A stretch of 64,000 nucleotides of DNA, taken from the NCBI RefSeq assembly GCF_013410665.1, contig NZ_JACCFM010000001.1:1984001-2048000 (forward strand), read 5' to 3'. Positions 1-12,842 of the stretch are shown in pieces (the first letter of the stretch is position 1; each line of letters begins with the position of its first letter). Below the pieces are notes generated by a model. It was not told the DNA's origin. It saw only the letters and a program-made list of their open reading frames with translations, and searched no databases. The position numbers and the translations under genes were made by a program. Source of the DNA: Leifsonia psychrotolerans. Lineage in GTDB: Bacteria > Actinomycetota > Actinomycetes > Actinomycetales > Microbacteriaceae.

Positions 1-1448
1 TCGGTGGCGGCGTCGAGGGGTTGCAGTGCAACCTCACCGAAGCTCGAGATGGCGATGAGGCACTCGAGCTCATCGCCGCCTATGCGGCTGCGAACCCGGA
101 TCTGCCATGGATTCAGGGCGCCGGCTGGTCGATGGATCATTTCCCCGGTGGCACTCCCACCCGCCAGATGCTCGATGCAATCGTGTCGGACCGTCCGGTG
201 CTGCTTTCAAACCGCGACCACCACGGTGCCTGGGCGAACACACTCGCCTTCACCCTGGCTGGTGTGGACCGCACCACTCCTGACCCCGTGGACGGGCGTC
301 TCGAACGCGAGAGCGATGGCACGCCCGCAGGCACCGTGCATGAAGGTGCCATCGGCCTCTTCGAGCATGTCGCCCCCGGCACGTCGAATGAACTCGCCTA
401 TGCCGGGCTGCTTCGCGCCCAGGCCGAGCTGTTTGCACTCGGCGTGACCGGCTGGCAAGACGCCATGGTCGGCACGGCACTGGGGATGTCGGATTCATTC
501 GAGATCTACCGCCGCGCACTGGCCGAGGGTACCTTGATCGCCCACGTCGTCGGAGCACAGTGGTGGGATCGTTCGGCCGGCATTGAGCAGGTCGAGCAGA
601 TGATCGCGCGTCGAGACCAGGTTGCCACCGAGCAGCCCGACCTGTTCAGCCTCGGCACGGTCAAGATCATGGTCGACGGCGTCGCCGAAAACCAGACGGC
701 CGCCATGAATGCCCCCTACCGGGACAACCACGGACACCCCACCGACAACTCGGGCCTCTCGTTCATCGACCCCGAGCGTCTCAAGGAATACGTCACCGCT
801 TTGGATGCCGCAGGTTTCCAGGTGCACTTCCACGCACTCGGCGACCGAGCTGTGCGTGAGGCTCTCGACGCCATCGAGGCTGCCCGTGCCGCCAACGGCC
901 CGCGTGGCAATCGCCACCACCTCGCCCACCTTCAGGTCGTCGATTCGGCCGACGCCGCTCGGTTTGCGGGCCTCGACGCGATTGCGAACATGCAGAGCCT
1001 CTGGGCCTCCCACGAGGCGCAGCTCGACACGCTCGCGCTGCCGTTCCTGCCCGACGGCGCAGAGGAGCACCACTACCCGTTCGGCGAACTGCTCGATCAG
1101 GGCGCTCGACTCGCGGCAGGCAGCGATTGGCCGGTTTCGACTGCCAACCCGATCGAGGCCATCCACGTCGCCGTCAACCGCGTCACACCCGGTGAGAACT
1201 CTGAGCCACTCGGTGCACCCCGTCAGAAGCTCGACCTCGCGACGGCGATGACGGCGTACACGGCCGGAAGCGCCTACGTGAATCACCGCGAACACGACAC
1301 CGGTGCGATCGCACCCGGCTACCTCGCGAATCTCGTCGTTCTCAACCCGAACCCCTTCGAGCTCGATCCGACCGACATCTACACCAGCACCGTGACGTCG
1401 ACCTGGGTGCGCGGCACTCAGGTTTACGGTGTGCCCGTGACGGCGTAG
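1..1448 (+). CDS. Amidohydrolase, YtcJ type (5' end outside window)
   Basis: This is the C-terminal part of a metal-dependent amidohydrolase (amidohydrolase 3 family), a cytoplasmic hydrolase of an unidentified small substrate. The frame is open to the first bases of the window, so the true start lies upstream; the TTG at 21 is only the first possible start inside the window. The His-bearing segment HFHALGDRAV (about 825-850) and the segment GSDWPVSTANP (about 1118-1150) match the later metal-ligand and catalytic-Asp regions of the family. The N-terminal HxH metal motif would lie upstream. Family members are about 540 residues, so some 60-70 residues are missing. The gene converges on prfA and shares a terminator with it. 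Substrate cannot be read from sequence. Confidence 0.88.
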   Translation, partial: GGGVEGLQCNLTEARDGDEALELIAAYAAANPDLPWIQGAGWSMDHFPGGTPTRQMLDAIVSDRPVLLSNRDHHGAWANTLAFTLAGVDRTTPDPVDGRLERESDGTPAGTVHEGAIGLFEHVAPGTSNELAYAGLLRAQAELFALGVTGWQDAMVGTALGMSDSFEIYRRALAEGTLIAHVVGAQWWDRSAGIEQVEQMIARRDQVATEQPDLFSLGTVKIMVDGVAENQTAAMNAPYRDNHGHPTDNSGLSFIDPERLKEYVTALDAAGFQVHFHALGDRAVREALDAIEAARAANGPRGNRHHLAHLQVVDSADAARFAGLDAIANMQSLWASHEAQLDTLALPFLPDGAEEHHYPFGELLDQGARLAAGSDWPVSTANPIEAIHVAVNRVTPGENSEPLGAPRQKLDLATAMTAYTAGSAYVNHREHDTGAIAPGYLANLVVLNPNPFELDPTDIYTSTVTSTWVRGTQVYGVPVTA

Positions 1449-1485
1449 CCGCCCTCGCCTCACCCCGCCCAGACCGTGTAACACA

Positions 1486-1533
1486 AAGAACCGCCCGTGT
1501 CGTGATGGGAATCACGTCACACGGGCGGTTCTT
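1486..1533. terminator. Bidirectional terminator between amidohydrolase and prfA
   Basis: A perfect 15-bp inverted repeat (1486-1500 with 1519-1533, AAGAACCGCCCGTGT and its complement) encloses a second 6-bp stem (CGTGAT/ATCACG) with a GGGA loop. A-rich and T-rich outer edges give short U tracts in both directions. It lies between two convergent genes, as expected for a shared intrinsic terminator. Confidence 0.85.
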
Positions 1534-1548
1534 GTGAAGCGGAAGGCG

Positions 1549-2630
1549 CTACTGCTCGTTGTCGCCGATCTCAGCCAGACGGGCTTCCTCGTCGGACGTG
1601 ATGCAGGACTGAATCACCGGTTCGAGGGCACCGTTCATGACGGCATCCAGGTTGTACGCCTTGTAGCCCGTGCGGTGATCCGCCACGCGGTTCTCGGGGA
1701 AATTGTACGTGCGGATGCGCTCAGAGCGGTCCATGGTACGAATCTGGCTCTTGCGAACCAGCGACGCCTCCGCGTCGATCTCTTCCTGCTGACGAGCAAG
1801 AACACGGGCACGCAGAACGCGCATACCGGCTTCACGGTTCTGCAGCTGGCTCTTCTCGTTCTGCATGGCCACCACGATGCCGGTCGGCAAGTGTGTGATG
1901 CGCACGGCGGAGTCGGTCGTGTTGACCGACTGGCCGCCGGGTCCGCTGGAACGGTACACATCGATCTTGAGGTCGTTCGCGTGAATCTCTACTTCCTCAG
2001 GCTCATCGACCTCGGGGAACACGAGCACGCCGGCCGCCGAGGTGTGGATGCGCCCCTGCGACTCTGTGGCCGGCACACGCTGAACGCGGTGCACGCCACC
2101 CTCGTACTTGAGGTGTGCCCAGACGCCCTCTGCAGGGTCTGTGGATTTGCCCTTGATCGCGAGCTGAACGTCTTTGATGCCCCCGAGATCGCTCGAGGTC
2201 TGCTCGATGATCTCGGTCTTCCACTTCTTCGATTCTGCATAGTGCAGGTACATCCGAAGCAGATCGGCGGCGAACAGCGCCGACTCCGCACCGCCCTCAC
2301 CCATCTTGATTTCCATGATCACGTCGCGACCGTCGTTGGGGTCCCGCGGAATCAGCAGACGACGCAGCCGCTCGGCCGTGCTGTCGAGCTTCTCAACGAG
2401 ATCCGGGATCTCAGCGGCAAAGGCATCGTCTTCGTCGGCCAGCTCACGAGCTGCAGCGAGGTCATCTTCTACCTCTTTCCACTCGTTGTAGGCCGCAATG
2501 ATGCGACTGAGCTCGGCGTAACGCCGGTTGACCTTCTTCGAGCGCGCCGGATTCGAGTGCAACTCGGGGTCTGCAAGCTGGCCTTGCAAATCATCGTGCT
2601 CGGCCAGCAGAGTCGATACAGACTCGAACA

Positions 2631-2631
<1 letters not shown>
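1549..2631 (-). CDS. prfA: Peptide chain release factor 1
   Basis: Release factor 1 recognises UAA and UAG in the ribosomal A site and triggers peptidyl-tRNA hydrolysis. The 360-residue protein is full length. The codon-recognition PxT motif is seen as PAT in [14 protein letters not shown] at about residue 184, and the catalytic GGQ in [17 protein letters not shown] at about residue 232. The start is ATG at 2631, whose A is also the last A of the rho stop codon (TAATG), so translation is probably coupled to rho. In many actinobacteria rpmE lies between rho and prfA and prmC follows prfA; neither is seen here, and a convergent amidohydrolase follows instead. Confidence 0.97.
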
Positions 2632-5216
<2,585 letters not shown>

Positions 5217-5478
5217 GAAAGGGTTCCTTTCCCCTGGCGTCTTACACGCTGTACCAGGAGAGCTGTTGCAGCGACTGATGCGCTGCGGGTGATCCAACCC
5301 GATGATGTGGATTGGAATGAACACACACAGCTACGCACGGAAGACGCGATAGCAGTGAGTTACAGGGAATGCACCGGACGTAGATTCGCGCGTGTGGCGG
5401 TTCTAACGGGTACCCGATTAGCTTAGCACTCCGCGCGAACCGGTTCGGTCACTCGGTGCCAGTGCATTCCCGACTCAG

Positions 5479-6414
5479 CTATGCCCCAGTTCGGGTGACA
5501 GTCGCCCCGGTGAAGTCAACAGCCAACATGAGCGCCTGCCACGGAGTCTCTGACGCTGCCGCCACAAGCTCGGCCGCGACAAGGCGCTGCCCGGGGTCGC
5601 TGGCAAGCACGAGAAGCGAGGGGCCAGCCCCTGATACGACGGCGGCGAGTCCGTTTTCGCGCAGCAGCGTGATCAGGCGGTTCGTCTCGGGCATCGCTGC
5701 GGCGCGGTAACTCTGGTGCAGCTTGTCTTCGGTGGCGGCGAGCAACAGCTCGGGGCTCTGAATGAGTGCGGCAATGAGCAAAGCGGAACGCGACAGGTTG
5801 AAGACGGCGTCTTCGTGCGGCACGGATTCCGGCTGCAGGCTGCGAGCGAGCGCGGTCGACATGGCGTGCTCAGGCACGAACACGAGCGGCGACACTCCGC
5901 GGTGCACCATCAACTTCTTGTGACGGGGACCTTCCGGTGTCGTCCAGGCGATCGTCAAACCGCCGAACAGTGCGGGCGCCACGTTATCCGGGTGCCCTTC
6001 CATCTCGGTGGCGAGTCGCAGCAGGTCTTCCGCGTCGATCTGAACGATGCCCTCGAGCAGCCCCTTGGCCGCCATGATGCCGGAGACGATTGCCGCGCCG
6101 GACGAACCCATCCCGCGTCCGTGCGGGATCACGTTGTGCGCGACGAGGGTGAGGCCGGGCATCTCGATGTTGTAATCCGCGAAGGTGTGAGCAATGGCCT
6201 GTGCGACGAGATTCGACTCGTCGGTCGGCACCTCCCCCTCGCCGACGCCGTGCACCTCAACGAAGACACCGGGTTCGTCCCGCACACTGACCTCGAGCTG
6301 GTCGTAGAGCGCAAGTGCCAGGCCGAGGGTGTCAAACCCGGGGCCGAGGTTGGCGCTTGTCGCCGGGACCTGAACCGTGACCGAGCGCCCAGCGAGCGCA
6401 GGGTTCAGGCTCAT
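5479..6414 (-). CDS. thrB: Homoserine kinase
   Basis: Homoserine kinase phosphorylates L-homoserine with ATP, the step before threonine synthase. The 311-residue protein is full length. It starts [19 protein letters not shown], the family N terminus, and carries the GHMP-kinase ATP loop in [15 protein letters not shown] (about residues 98-112). A C-terminal [10 protein letters not shown] motif is also typical. The ATG at 6414 overlaps the thrC stop (ATGA), so it is the last gene of the lysA-hom-thrC-thrB operon. About 260 bp separate its stop from the rho start, enough for a rho leader and promoter. Confidence 0.96.
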   Translation of the reverse strand: MSLNPALAGRSVTVQVPATSANLGPGFDTLGLALALYDQLEVSVRDEPGVFVEVHGVGEGEVPTDESNLVAQAIAHTFADYNIEMPGLTLVAHNVIPHGRGMGSSGAAIVSGIMAAKGLLEGIVQIDAEDLLRLATEMEGHPDNVAPALFGGLTIAWTTPEGPRHKKLMVHRGVSPLVFVPEHAMSTALARSLQPESVPHEDAVFNLSRSALLIAALIQSPELLLAATEDKLHQSYRAAAMPETNRLITLLRENGLAAVVSGAGPSLLVLASDPGQRLVAAELVAAASETPWQALMLAVDFTGATVTRTGA

Positions 6415-7523
6415 GCCTTGGCCAGCCCGAGCACGCTGGCGACCTCGGCGGTGTCAACCGGAACGATGGTCGGGGTCACGGCCGAGCCGTCGGCCTTCTG
6501 CAAGGCCCACTGCGGATCTTTGAGTCCGTGGCCGGTGACGGTGAGCACGACGGTGGCGCCGGCCGGAATCTGACCGGCTTCTGCACGTTCAAGAAGGCCC
6601 GCAACACTGATCGCGGAGGCCGGCTCGACAAAGATGCCGACCTCGGCCGAGAGGATGCGGTAGGCCTCGAGGATCTTCTCGTCGCTGATCGCGCCGAAAT
6701 AACCGTCGCTCGACTCACGTGCAGCGAGGGCGAAGTCCCACGATGCCGGGTTGCCGATGCGGATGGCGCTGGCGATGGTCTCGGGGTGGTCAACGCGCTT
6801 GCCGAGAACGATCGGGGCGCTGCCGGCGGCCTGGAAGCCGAACATGCGCGGCAGCTTCGTCGAGGCGCCACGCTCAAGCTCTTCGCTGTAGCCGCGGAAG
6901 TAGGCGGTGTAGTTGCCCGCGTTGCCGACGGGAACGATGTGGAAGTCGGGCGCATCCTCGAGCACCTCGACGACCTCGTAGGCCGCCGTCTTCTGGCCTT
7001 CGATGCGGTCGGGGTTGACCGAGTTGACCAGGTGCACCGGGTAGTTCGCGGCGAGGTCGCGTGCGATGTCGAGGCAGTCGTCGAAGTTGCCCTGCACCTG
7101 CAGCAGCTGGCCGTTGTGAGCAACGGCCTGGCTGAGCTTGCCCATGGCAATCTTGCCCTCGGGCACGAGCACGGCGGCGGTGATGCCGGCGTGTGCGGCA
7201 TAGGCGGCGGCCGAGGCGCTGGTGTTACCGGTCGAGGCACAGATGACAGCCTTCGCGCCGTCTTCCATGGCCTTCGAGATGGCCATGGTCATGCCACGGT
7301 CCTTGAACGAACCGGTCGGGTTCATGCCCTCGAACTTGACCCAGACCTTCGCGCCGGTGCGGGCCGAGAGCGCCGGGGCGGGGATCAGCGGGGTGCCACC
7401 TTCGCCGAGGGTGATGATGGGCGTGGCATCCGAGATGTTCAGACGGTCTGCGTACTCGCGCAGCACCCCACGCCACTGCCGTGACGCACGTGCGGGCTGA
7501 CGGGTCTCTCGTTCGCTGGACAT
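6411..7523 (-). CDS. thrC: Threonine synthase
   Basis: Threonine synthase is a PLP enzyme that converts O-phosphohomoserine to threonine. The 370-residue protein is the short actinobacterial form. The PLP-binding lysine lies in [16 protein letters not shown] (about residue 67), followed by the substrate-loop segment [14 protein letters not shown] and the phosphate-binding [12 protein letters not shown]. The ATG at 7523 shares one base with the hom stop (TGATG) and the gene's end overlaps thrB by 4 nt, so the four pathway enzymes are translated from one message. Confidence 0.96.
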   Translation of the reverse strand: MSSERETRQPARASRQWRGVLREYADRLNISDATPIITLGEGGTPLIPAPALSARTGAKVWVKFEGMNPTGSFKDRGMTMAISKAMEDGAKAVICASTGNTSASAAAYAAHAGITAAVLVPEGKIAMGKLSQAVAHNGQLLQVQGNFDDCLDIARDLAANYPVHLVNSVNPDRIEGQKTAAYEVVEVLEDAPDFHIVPVGNAGNYTAYFRGYSEELERGASTKLPRMFGFQAAGSAPIVLGKRVDHPETIASAIRIGNPASWDFALAARESSDGYFGAISDEKILEAYRILSAEVGIFVEPASAISVAGLLERAEAGQIPAGATVVLTVTGHGLKDPQWALQKADGSAVTPTIVPVDTAEVASVLGLAKA

Positions 7524-8860
7524 CAGGCTCCTTCAACTCTTAAAACGGATGCGACGTTGGTCACGACGCTGTTGGCTGCAAGGGACGCCACGGTGGCTGC
7601 AAGTGCGGCCTCGGTGGCCTCGTGGGTTCCAATAACTAGGGTAGCCGTCGACGGGACCGCCTCGTGACTCGCTGTACCGGTCGATGCGGGGGTCATCGAC
7701 TGTTCGACCTGCGCAAGCGACACTCCGTGATCACTAAACACCGACGCGATGGTCGCCAGCACTCCGGGCTCGTCGGTGACTTCAAGCGTGATCGCGTAAC
7801 GTGTCGTCACACTGCCGATCTCGAAGACCGGAAGGTCGGCATGGTTCGAGGCGGCGAAACCGGGGCCGCCGACGACGTGACGTCGGGCGAGCGAGACCAG
7901 GTCGCCGAGCACGGCAGAGGCCGTCTGCACTCCCCCGGCGCCGGCGCCGTAGAACATCAGGCTTCCGGCTGCTTCAGCCTCGACGAAGACGGCGTTGTTC
8001 GCGCCGTGCACGGAGGCCAACGGGTGGCTGCGGTGCACGAACGCCGGGTAGACGCGGGCTGAAACGCCTTCGACTCCCGTTTCGGGGTGCACGAGACGTT
8101 CGCAGATTGCGAGCAGCTTGATCACGAAGCCAGCCTTACGCGCCGATTCGATCTGCTGCGCGGTGACCTTGGTGATGCCTTCACGGTAAACGGATTCGAG
8201 GGGCACGGTCGTGTGGAAGGCCAGGCTAGCCAGCAGCGCGGCCTTCTGCGCGGCGTCGTAACCGCCGATGTCGGCTGTGGGATCGGCTTCGGCGTAGCCG
8301 AGCTCGGTGGCGACGGCGAGGGCCTCTTCGAGGCTGGATCCCTCGGTGTCCATGCGGTCGAGAATGAAGTTCGTCGTGCCGTTCACGATGCCGAGGATGC
8401 GGTTCACCTGGTCACCGGCGAGACTGTCGCGCAGCGGACGGACGATGGGGATGGCCCCGGCGACGGCAGCCTCGTAGTTGAGCTGTGCGCCGACCTTGTC
8501 TGCCGCTTCGAACAGCTCGGGACCGTGGGCGGCCAGCAGTGCCTTGTTGGCCGTGACGACATCCGCGCCCGAGTTGATGGCCAACAGGATGTAGCTGCGG
8601 GCCGGCTCGATGCCGCCGATCAATTCGATCACCACGTCGGCGCCGAGAATCAGAGATTCGGCATCCGTCGTGAACAGCTCGCGGGGCAGATCGACGGTGC
8701 GCTCGGCGTCGACATCGCGCACGGCGATTCCGATCAGTTCGAGCCCGGCGCCGACGCGGCTGGCGAGTTCGTCTTTCTGCTCCAACAGCAGGCGGGCCAC
8801 CTGGGCACCGACTGAGCCGCCGCCCAGCAGGGCGACGCGCAGATTGCGGTATTCGATCAT
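7523..8860 (-). CDS. hom: Homoserine dehydrogenase
   Basis: Homoserine dehydrogenase reduces aspartate semialdehyde to homoserine with NAD(P)H at the branch between lysine and threonine/methionine. The 445-residue protein has an N-terminal dinucleotide fold ([15 protein letters not shown], about 9-23), a central catalytic region ([19 protein letters not shown]) and a C-terminal ACT domain ([20 protein letters not shown], from about residue 360) that normally gives threonine feedback control. Its ATG at 8860 overlaps the lysA stop by ATGA. Confidence 0.96.
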   Translation of the reverse strand: MIEYRNLRVALLGGGSVGAQVARLLLEQKDELASRVGAGLELIGIAVRDVDAERTVDLPRELFTTDAESLILGADVVIELIGGIEPARSYILLAINSGADVVTANKALLAAHGPELFEAADKVGAQLNYEAAVAGAIPIVRPLRDSLAGDQVNRILGIVNGTTNFILDRMDTEGSSLEEALAVATELGYAEADPTADIGGYDAAQKAALLASLAFHTTVPLESVYREGITKVTAQQIESARKAGFVIKLLAICERLVHPETGVEGVSARVYPAFVHRSHPLASVHGANNAVFVEAEAAGSLMFYGAGAGGVQTASAVLGDLVSLARRHVVGGPGFAASNHADLPVFEIGSVTTRYAITLEVTDEPGVLATIASVFSDHGVSLAQVEQSMTPASTGTASHEAVPSTATLVIGTHEATEAALAATVASLAANSVVTNVASVLRVEGA

Positions 8861-10353
8861 CGTGAGCTGTCTTTCAGTTCGTTGATTGGAGAGGTGTCGG
8901 TGGTCGAGCCCCCGCTGGTCGAGCCGGTCGAGACCCCGCCAGCGCCGAGCCCGGTGTCGCGGGCCAGCAGGTCGGCGATGGTTTCACCGCGTACCAGGAC
9001 GCGGGCCGTTCCATCGATGACGGCGACGACGGGAGGGCGTCCGAGGTAGTTGTAGTTACTGGCCATCGACCAGCAATAGGCGCCGGTTGCGGGAACCGCC
9101 AGCAGGTCGCCGGGGGTGACGTCGCCGGGCAAATAGTCGGCGTACACGACGATATCGCCGCTTTCGCAGTGCTTGCCGGCGATACGCACGAGTGCGGGAG
9201 CGGCATCCGAGGTGCGGCTGGCGATGCGCACGGCGTAGTCGGCTTCGTAGAGAGCCGGGCGCGCGTTGTCGCTCATTCCGCCGTCGACACTCACGTAGAG
9301 GCGGGTTTGCCCGCCCACATCGACGGGCTTGAGGGTGCCCACTTCGTAGAGGGTCGTGCCGGCCGTGCCGATGATGGCGCGGCCCGGCTCGAACGCGATC
9401 GCCGGAATCGGGATGCCACGCGTCTCACATTCGGCGGCGACGATGTCGGCGAGGCGGCTGGCGAGTTCGTCGACCGGGGTCGGGGTGTCGACACTCGTGT
9501 AGGCGATGCCGAAGCCGCCGCCGAGGTTGAGCTCCGGAACCGGGCCGCCCGCAAGCAGGTCGGCGTGTACGGCGAGCAGGCGCGAGGCGGACTCTGCAAA
9601 GCCGTCGGCGCCGAAGATCTGCGAGCCGATGTGGCAGTGCAGGCCGCGAAACGAGAGGCTCGGGTGCGAGCGGATGGCCGCGACCAGGGCGGGGGCGGCC
9701 TCGAGCACGACGCCGAACTTCTGGTCTTCGTGCGCTGTCGCGAGAAACGAGTGGGTGTGAGCATGCACGCCGCTGTTGACGCGCAGGCGCACGGACTGAA
9801 CCTTGCCGTGACGGGCCGCGGCCGCCGCGACGCGCTCGATTTCGATCGGGCTGTCGATCACGATGGTGCCGATGCCGATGCGGGTCGCGTCGTCGATCTC
9901 GGTGAGGGACTTGTTGTTGCCGTGGAAGCCCATGCGCGCGGGGTCAACGCCGGCCGCGAGTGCGACGGCGAGTTCCCCGCCGCTGCACACGTCGATGTTC
10001 AGCCCCTCTGCGTTCATCCAGCGCGCGATCTCCGTCGAGAGGAATGCCTTACCCGCGTAGTAGATGCTCACTGTCGTGCCGACGCGTGCGAACTCTTTCT
10101 CGAACGCCGTGCGGAATGACGCGGCGCGGCCGCGGGCATCCGTCTCATCGACGACATAGAGCGGCGTGCCGAATTCGGCGGCGAGCGACGCTGCGGTGCG
10201 CCCACCGACGACGAGCTCGCCGGCGTCGTTGCGTGTCGTCGTGGTCGACCAGAGGCCGGGCGCCAGGTCGTTGGCGTCGTCGGGAACGCGCAGCCAGGCT
10301 GGCGCGAGTGCGGCACCTGCGTCTGCAGGTTCGGTGGACGGCAATGTGGCCAC
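8857..10353 (-). CDS. lysA: Diaminopimelate decarboxylase with REP-derived C-terminal tail
   Basis: LysA is a fold-type III PLP decarboxylase that makes lysine from meso-diaminopimelate. The PLP lysine sits in SIYYAGKAFLSTEIARW, with the neighbouring HCHIGSQIF, EPGRAIIGTAGT and CESGDIVVYADYLPGDV motifs. The frame stays open to 10536, but GTG at 10353 is the likely start (about 498 residues) because the product then begins VATLPSTEPADAG and the upstream translation has no family character. The final ~30 residues (GGVSTGSTSGGSTTDTSPIN and on) go beyond the usual end near LLARDTG; the DNA coding for them is a TCGAG-rich REP-like repeat. The gene overlaps hom by 4 nt. Confidence 0.94.
   Translation of the reverse strand: MATLPSTEPADAGAALAPAWLRVPDDANDLAPGLWSTTTTRNDAGELVVGGRTAASLAAEFGTPLYVVDETDARGRAASFRTAFEKEFARVGTTVSIYYAGKAFLSTEIARWMNAEGLNIDVCSGGELAVALAAGVDPARMGFHGNNKSLTEIDDATRIGIGTIVIDSPIEIERVAAAAARHGKVQSVRLRVNSGVHAHTHSFLATAHEDQKFGVVLEAAPALVAAIRSHPSLSFRGLHCHIGSQIFGADGFAESASRLLAVHADLLAGGPVPELNLGGGFGIAYTSVDTPTPVDELASRLADIVAAECETRGIPIPAIAFEPGRAIIGTAGTTLYEVGTLKPVDVGGQTRLYVSVDGGMSDNARPALYEADYAVRIASRTSDAAPALVRIAGKHCESGDIVVYADYLPGDVTPGDLLAVPATGAYCWSMASNYNYLGRPPVVAVIDGTARVLVRGETIADLLARDTGLGAGGVSTGSTSGGSTTDTSPINELKDSSR
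8903..8935. repeat. REP-like repeat inside the 3' end of lysA
   Basis: The segment holds GGTCGAGC twice, ending in GGTCGAGCCGGTCGAGACC (8917-8935). It closely matches the GGTCGAGCTTGTCGAGACC units of the repeat array at 60.24-60.92 kb. It is read through in frame as the Ser/Thr/Gly-rich tail of LysA. Confidence 0.7.
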
Positions 10354-10664
10354 GGGTGAAAACCTCACGAAATGATCGGGTGGGTGTCTCACTGAGTGGC
10401 GAGCGAACCCGGATTGGTCCCTGAAGCCAGTGAAGGAGATCGCGGGCGACGAAACGCCAGCGGGATACCGCGATTCTAGCGAACGAGCGTTGTGTGCACT
10501 GAATCGTGACGGGCCGGATGCCGGGGGTGGGGGCAACGGTCTGGGGCAGCACAGGGGTGCTTCGAGCTTAACCTCTGCGCGCGGATGCGGCGAACGGCGT
10601 GCACCCCACGAGGGCTGCGCACGGCAGACTTGAGGTCACTCACGTTCACGAAGACAGGAACCCC
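10354..10664. other. Divergent intergenic region upstream of lysA and a small gene
   Basis: About 310 bp separate the lysA start from the small gene at 10665. It must hold the promoter of the lysA operon and that of the rightward gene. No convincing -35/-10 pair, riboswitch or hairpin could be picked out by eye. Confidence 0.5.
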
Positions 10665-10934
10665 ATGATCACTCTCCAGCAAGATAACGCCGGCTTCATC
10701 CGCATGAACAAGCATTTTCCGCAGAGCACGGTTGTGGCCGTGGCATTCGCGGACGGCACCGTTGAGCAGTTCTCTGGTCGCCAACTCAATGACCTCTTTG
10801 ACGCCGCGGAGGCGAGCTTTCGCCTCGGGAATCGCCTCGACGCCAAGGGCTTCTCGCGTCGCGCGCCGAAAACAGTACAGTCGGGGAACACGATCGAGTT
10901 CGTGCCGATTCAGCCGACGGTGGCGACCGCGTAA
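10665..10934 (+). CDS. Small hypothetical protein (89 aa)
   Basis: A small soluble protein of unknown function. The ATG at 10665 is chosen because AGGA lies close upstream (AGGAACCCC) and the product then begins MITLQQDNAGFIRMNKHFPQ. The residues look like a real compact domain (STVVAVAFADGTVEQFSGRQ), with no transmembrane segment and no recognised motif. An earlier in-frame start at 10599 would add residues of no obvious character. It faces away from lysA and precedes two membrane-anchored paralogues, with no clear functional link. Confidence 0.6.
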   Translation: MITLQQDNAGFIRMNKHFPQSTVVAVAFADGTVEQFSGRQLNDLFDAAEASFRLGNRLDAKGFSRRAPKTVQSGNTIEFVPIQPTVATA

Positions 10935-11050
10935 TCGCGCCCTCGCCGCTGCGACTCCCCCACTGAGTTGCGGGCATTACGTCGCCGCTGGCGAAGAAAA
11001 TGCGAATTCTCCGCAACTCACTCGACGCGATTGGGCGTTACGCTCGGGCC

Positions 11051-11863
11051 ATGGCTGCTGACGACGACGTGTTGGGCGAGCATGATCTCGACACGCTGCG
11101 CCGCGTTGCGTTCGGGCGCACGTCGAACGCCGCCGAGGAACACGCGGCACTCCAGGCACTCGAGCGCCTGAACGAGGTCGAGACGCAGAGTGTGGCGAAG
11201 GGTGCAGGAGCGGAGGGGCCGGCCGATTCGACAGCGGAGGGGCCGGCCGACTCGACAGCGGACGCGACAGCGGATGGCGCTGCTGCTGCGGTCGACGTCG
11301 CATCCGTTCACGCAGACGAAGCGCTGCCGACCCGGAGCCGTCCGCGTTGGATCATGCCGGTTGTCGCACTCGCACTCGGTGCCGTTGGCATTGCCGGGGG
11401 TCTCGCGGCACGTGCTTCAGGCGTCGACATCGGTATCGGCAGTTCGGCCGCACCCCCCAGCAGCACACCGACAACACATGAATACAACCGGGACATCGCC
11501 GACCCCGACCTGCCGGAACTCTTGTACCCCGTATTGACACCGGGCGATCTGGCGGCAGCCGAACTGTGGTTCTCGGAGCCGCAGGAACTGACGGATATCG
11601 TCACTGAGAGTTTCGGCGCGATCGACCCCGCCACCACTCGGCTGGCGCAAGTGAACCACGGCGCCGACGTCTGGAAAATCTGGGTGGCGAAGAATTTCGA
11701 TGGTGAGCTGTGTCTGCTCGCCGGCAACGAGGAGCCAAAGAGTGCGGCGTGCACCGGCCCCTCAGGTTTCGCCCGCGACGGCCTTTATGCGGGGTTCGAC
11801 GGCGACGACGTCGTTGTGCGATGGAACGGCAGCGAAATCACGACAACGATCCTGAAGCGCTAG
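11051..11863 (+). CDS. Single-pass membrane protein, tandem paralogue 1
   Basis: A protein of about 270 residues with a cytoplasmic N-terminal part carrying the motif LRRVAFGR followed by an Ala/Glu-rich helix, one transmembrane segment (IMPVVALALGAVGIAGGLAA), and an extracytoplasmic domain of about 150 residues. The outer domain holds TRLAQVNHGADVWKIWVAK and DGELCLLAGN. The next gene has the same layout and clearly related motifs, so the two arose by tandem duplication. ATG 11051 is preferred because it aligns with the start of the paralogue; ATG 11000 is also in frame. The N-terminal motif could bind a cytoplasmic partner. No function is recognised. Confidence 0.7.
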   Translation: MAADDDVLGEHDLDTLRRVAFGRTSNAAEEHAALQALERLNEVETQSVAKGAGAEGPADSTAEGPADSTADATADGAAAAVDVASVHADEALPTRSRPRWIMPVVALALGAVGIAGGLAARASGVDIGIGSSAAPPSSTPTTHEYNRDIADPDLPELLYPVLTPGDLAAAELWFSEPQELTDIVTESFGAIDPATTRLAQVNHGADVWKIWVAKNFDGELCLLAGNEEPKSAACTGPSGFARDGLYAGFDGDDVVVRWNGSEITTTILKR

Positions 11864-11910
11864 CCGGGATCAACGCCGTGCCTGTCGACCCTTCCCATCA
11901 CGCTCGCCGC

Positions 11911-12759
11911 ATGGCGAACGAGAGCGAAACCCCGCTCGACACCGTCGGGCTTGATGGACAAGAACGCGACGAACTGCGCCGCCTCGCCTACGGACGCCCG
12001 GGCTCTCCCGCCGACGCGGCGCGAGCGGCGCAGGCTTTCGAGCGGCTTAACGAGCTCGACGCGGCGGAGCTGGCAGAGCGGACGGTGCGAGCAGAGCAGG
12101 CCGCGCGGGCGAATGCCGCCGCAGCCCGAAACCTCGCAACCTCCGTTTCGACCGTGGCGACGTCGCACTCTGCGGCATCCGGAGTCGACGTCCCGGTTGA
12201 CGACCAGGACGACGCCGACGGCCTGCCCGCTCGGCCTACACGCCGCTGGGCACTCCCCGTTCTGGCCGCTGGTCTCGTGGTCGTCGGTGCCGTCGTTGGC
12301 CTGCTGGCCGGCGGCGCAAATGCCCAGACCCCGCTGGCGGCCCCGAGCGCCACTCCGACCGCCGAGCCGGAGACACTCACTGCCCGGCAGTTCCAGATCG
12401 AGCTGAACGGTGAAGGGCTGCCCACTGCGGCGGTGGGTGGCGACCTTCGCGCGGCGGAGCGCTGGCTCGCGACGACTCCGGAAGCCGCTGACCTTCTCAC
12501 CAGCAACATGGGCAGGCTCGACCTGGGCTCGACCCGGCTCGTGCAGCGCAATCTCGGCCCGTCCCCCTGGAATCTCTACGTCGGAAAGGGCACGAACGGG
12601 GATCTCTGTCTGGTCGTCACCGACCCGGACCAGACGCCACAGTTTTCAAGTTGCACCAGCCAGTACGACTTCGGGTGGGTCGGCCTGACCCTGAACGTCA
12701 ATGACAAGTCGGTGAGTTGGGACGGATCTCAGATTGTCACGACGCTCAGGCACGGCTAG
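11911..12759 (+). CDS. Single-pass membrane protein, tandem paralogue 2
   Basis: The second copy (about 282 residues) of the membrane protein encoded just upstream. It has the N-terminal motif LRRLAYGR with an Ala-rich helix (AQAFERLNELDAAELAER), one transmembrane segment (ALPVLAAGLVVVGAVVGLLA), a Pro/Thr linker and an outer domain with TRLVQRNLGPSPWNLYVGK and NGDLCLVVTD. The paired cysteines in DLCLV and SSCTS may form a disulphide outside the cell. ATG 11911 is chosen because the product then starts MANESETPLDTVGLDGQERD, matching paralogue 1; the frame is open upstream. Function unknown. Confidence 0.7.
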   Translation: MANESETPLDTVGLDGQERDELRRLAYGRPGSPADAARAAQAFERLNELDAAELAERTVRAEQAARANAAAARNLATSVSTVATSHSAASGVDVPVDDQDDADGLPARPTRRWALPVLAAGLVVVGAVVGLLAGGANAQTPLAAPSATPTAEPETLTARQFQIELNGEGLPTAAVGGDLRAAERWLATTPEAADLLTSNMGRLDLGSTRLVQRNLGPSPWNLYVGKGTNGDLCLVVTDPDQTPQFSSCTSQYDFGWVGLTLNVNDKSVSWDGSQIVTTLRHG

Positions 12760-12842
12760 GCAGCTCGTGCACATCTAGCCAGTTCTCGCCGTGTGGCGAG
12801 CCGTCATCCGTCTACCCCTCAGCGTCAGATGCGCCCCGCGCC

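Noticed and set aside
495..1484. A 329-codon open frame on the minus strand opposite the amidohydrolase
   Set aside because: It is the antisense shadow of a conserved gene in high-GC DNA; its translation has no family character and no ribosome-binding site.
10354..10536. Longer LysA starting at 10536
   Set aside because: The added 61 residues begin with a proline run and have no similarity to LysA; GTG 10353 gives the usual N terminus.
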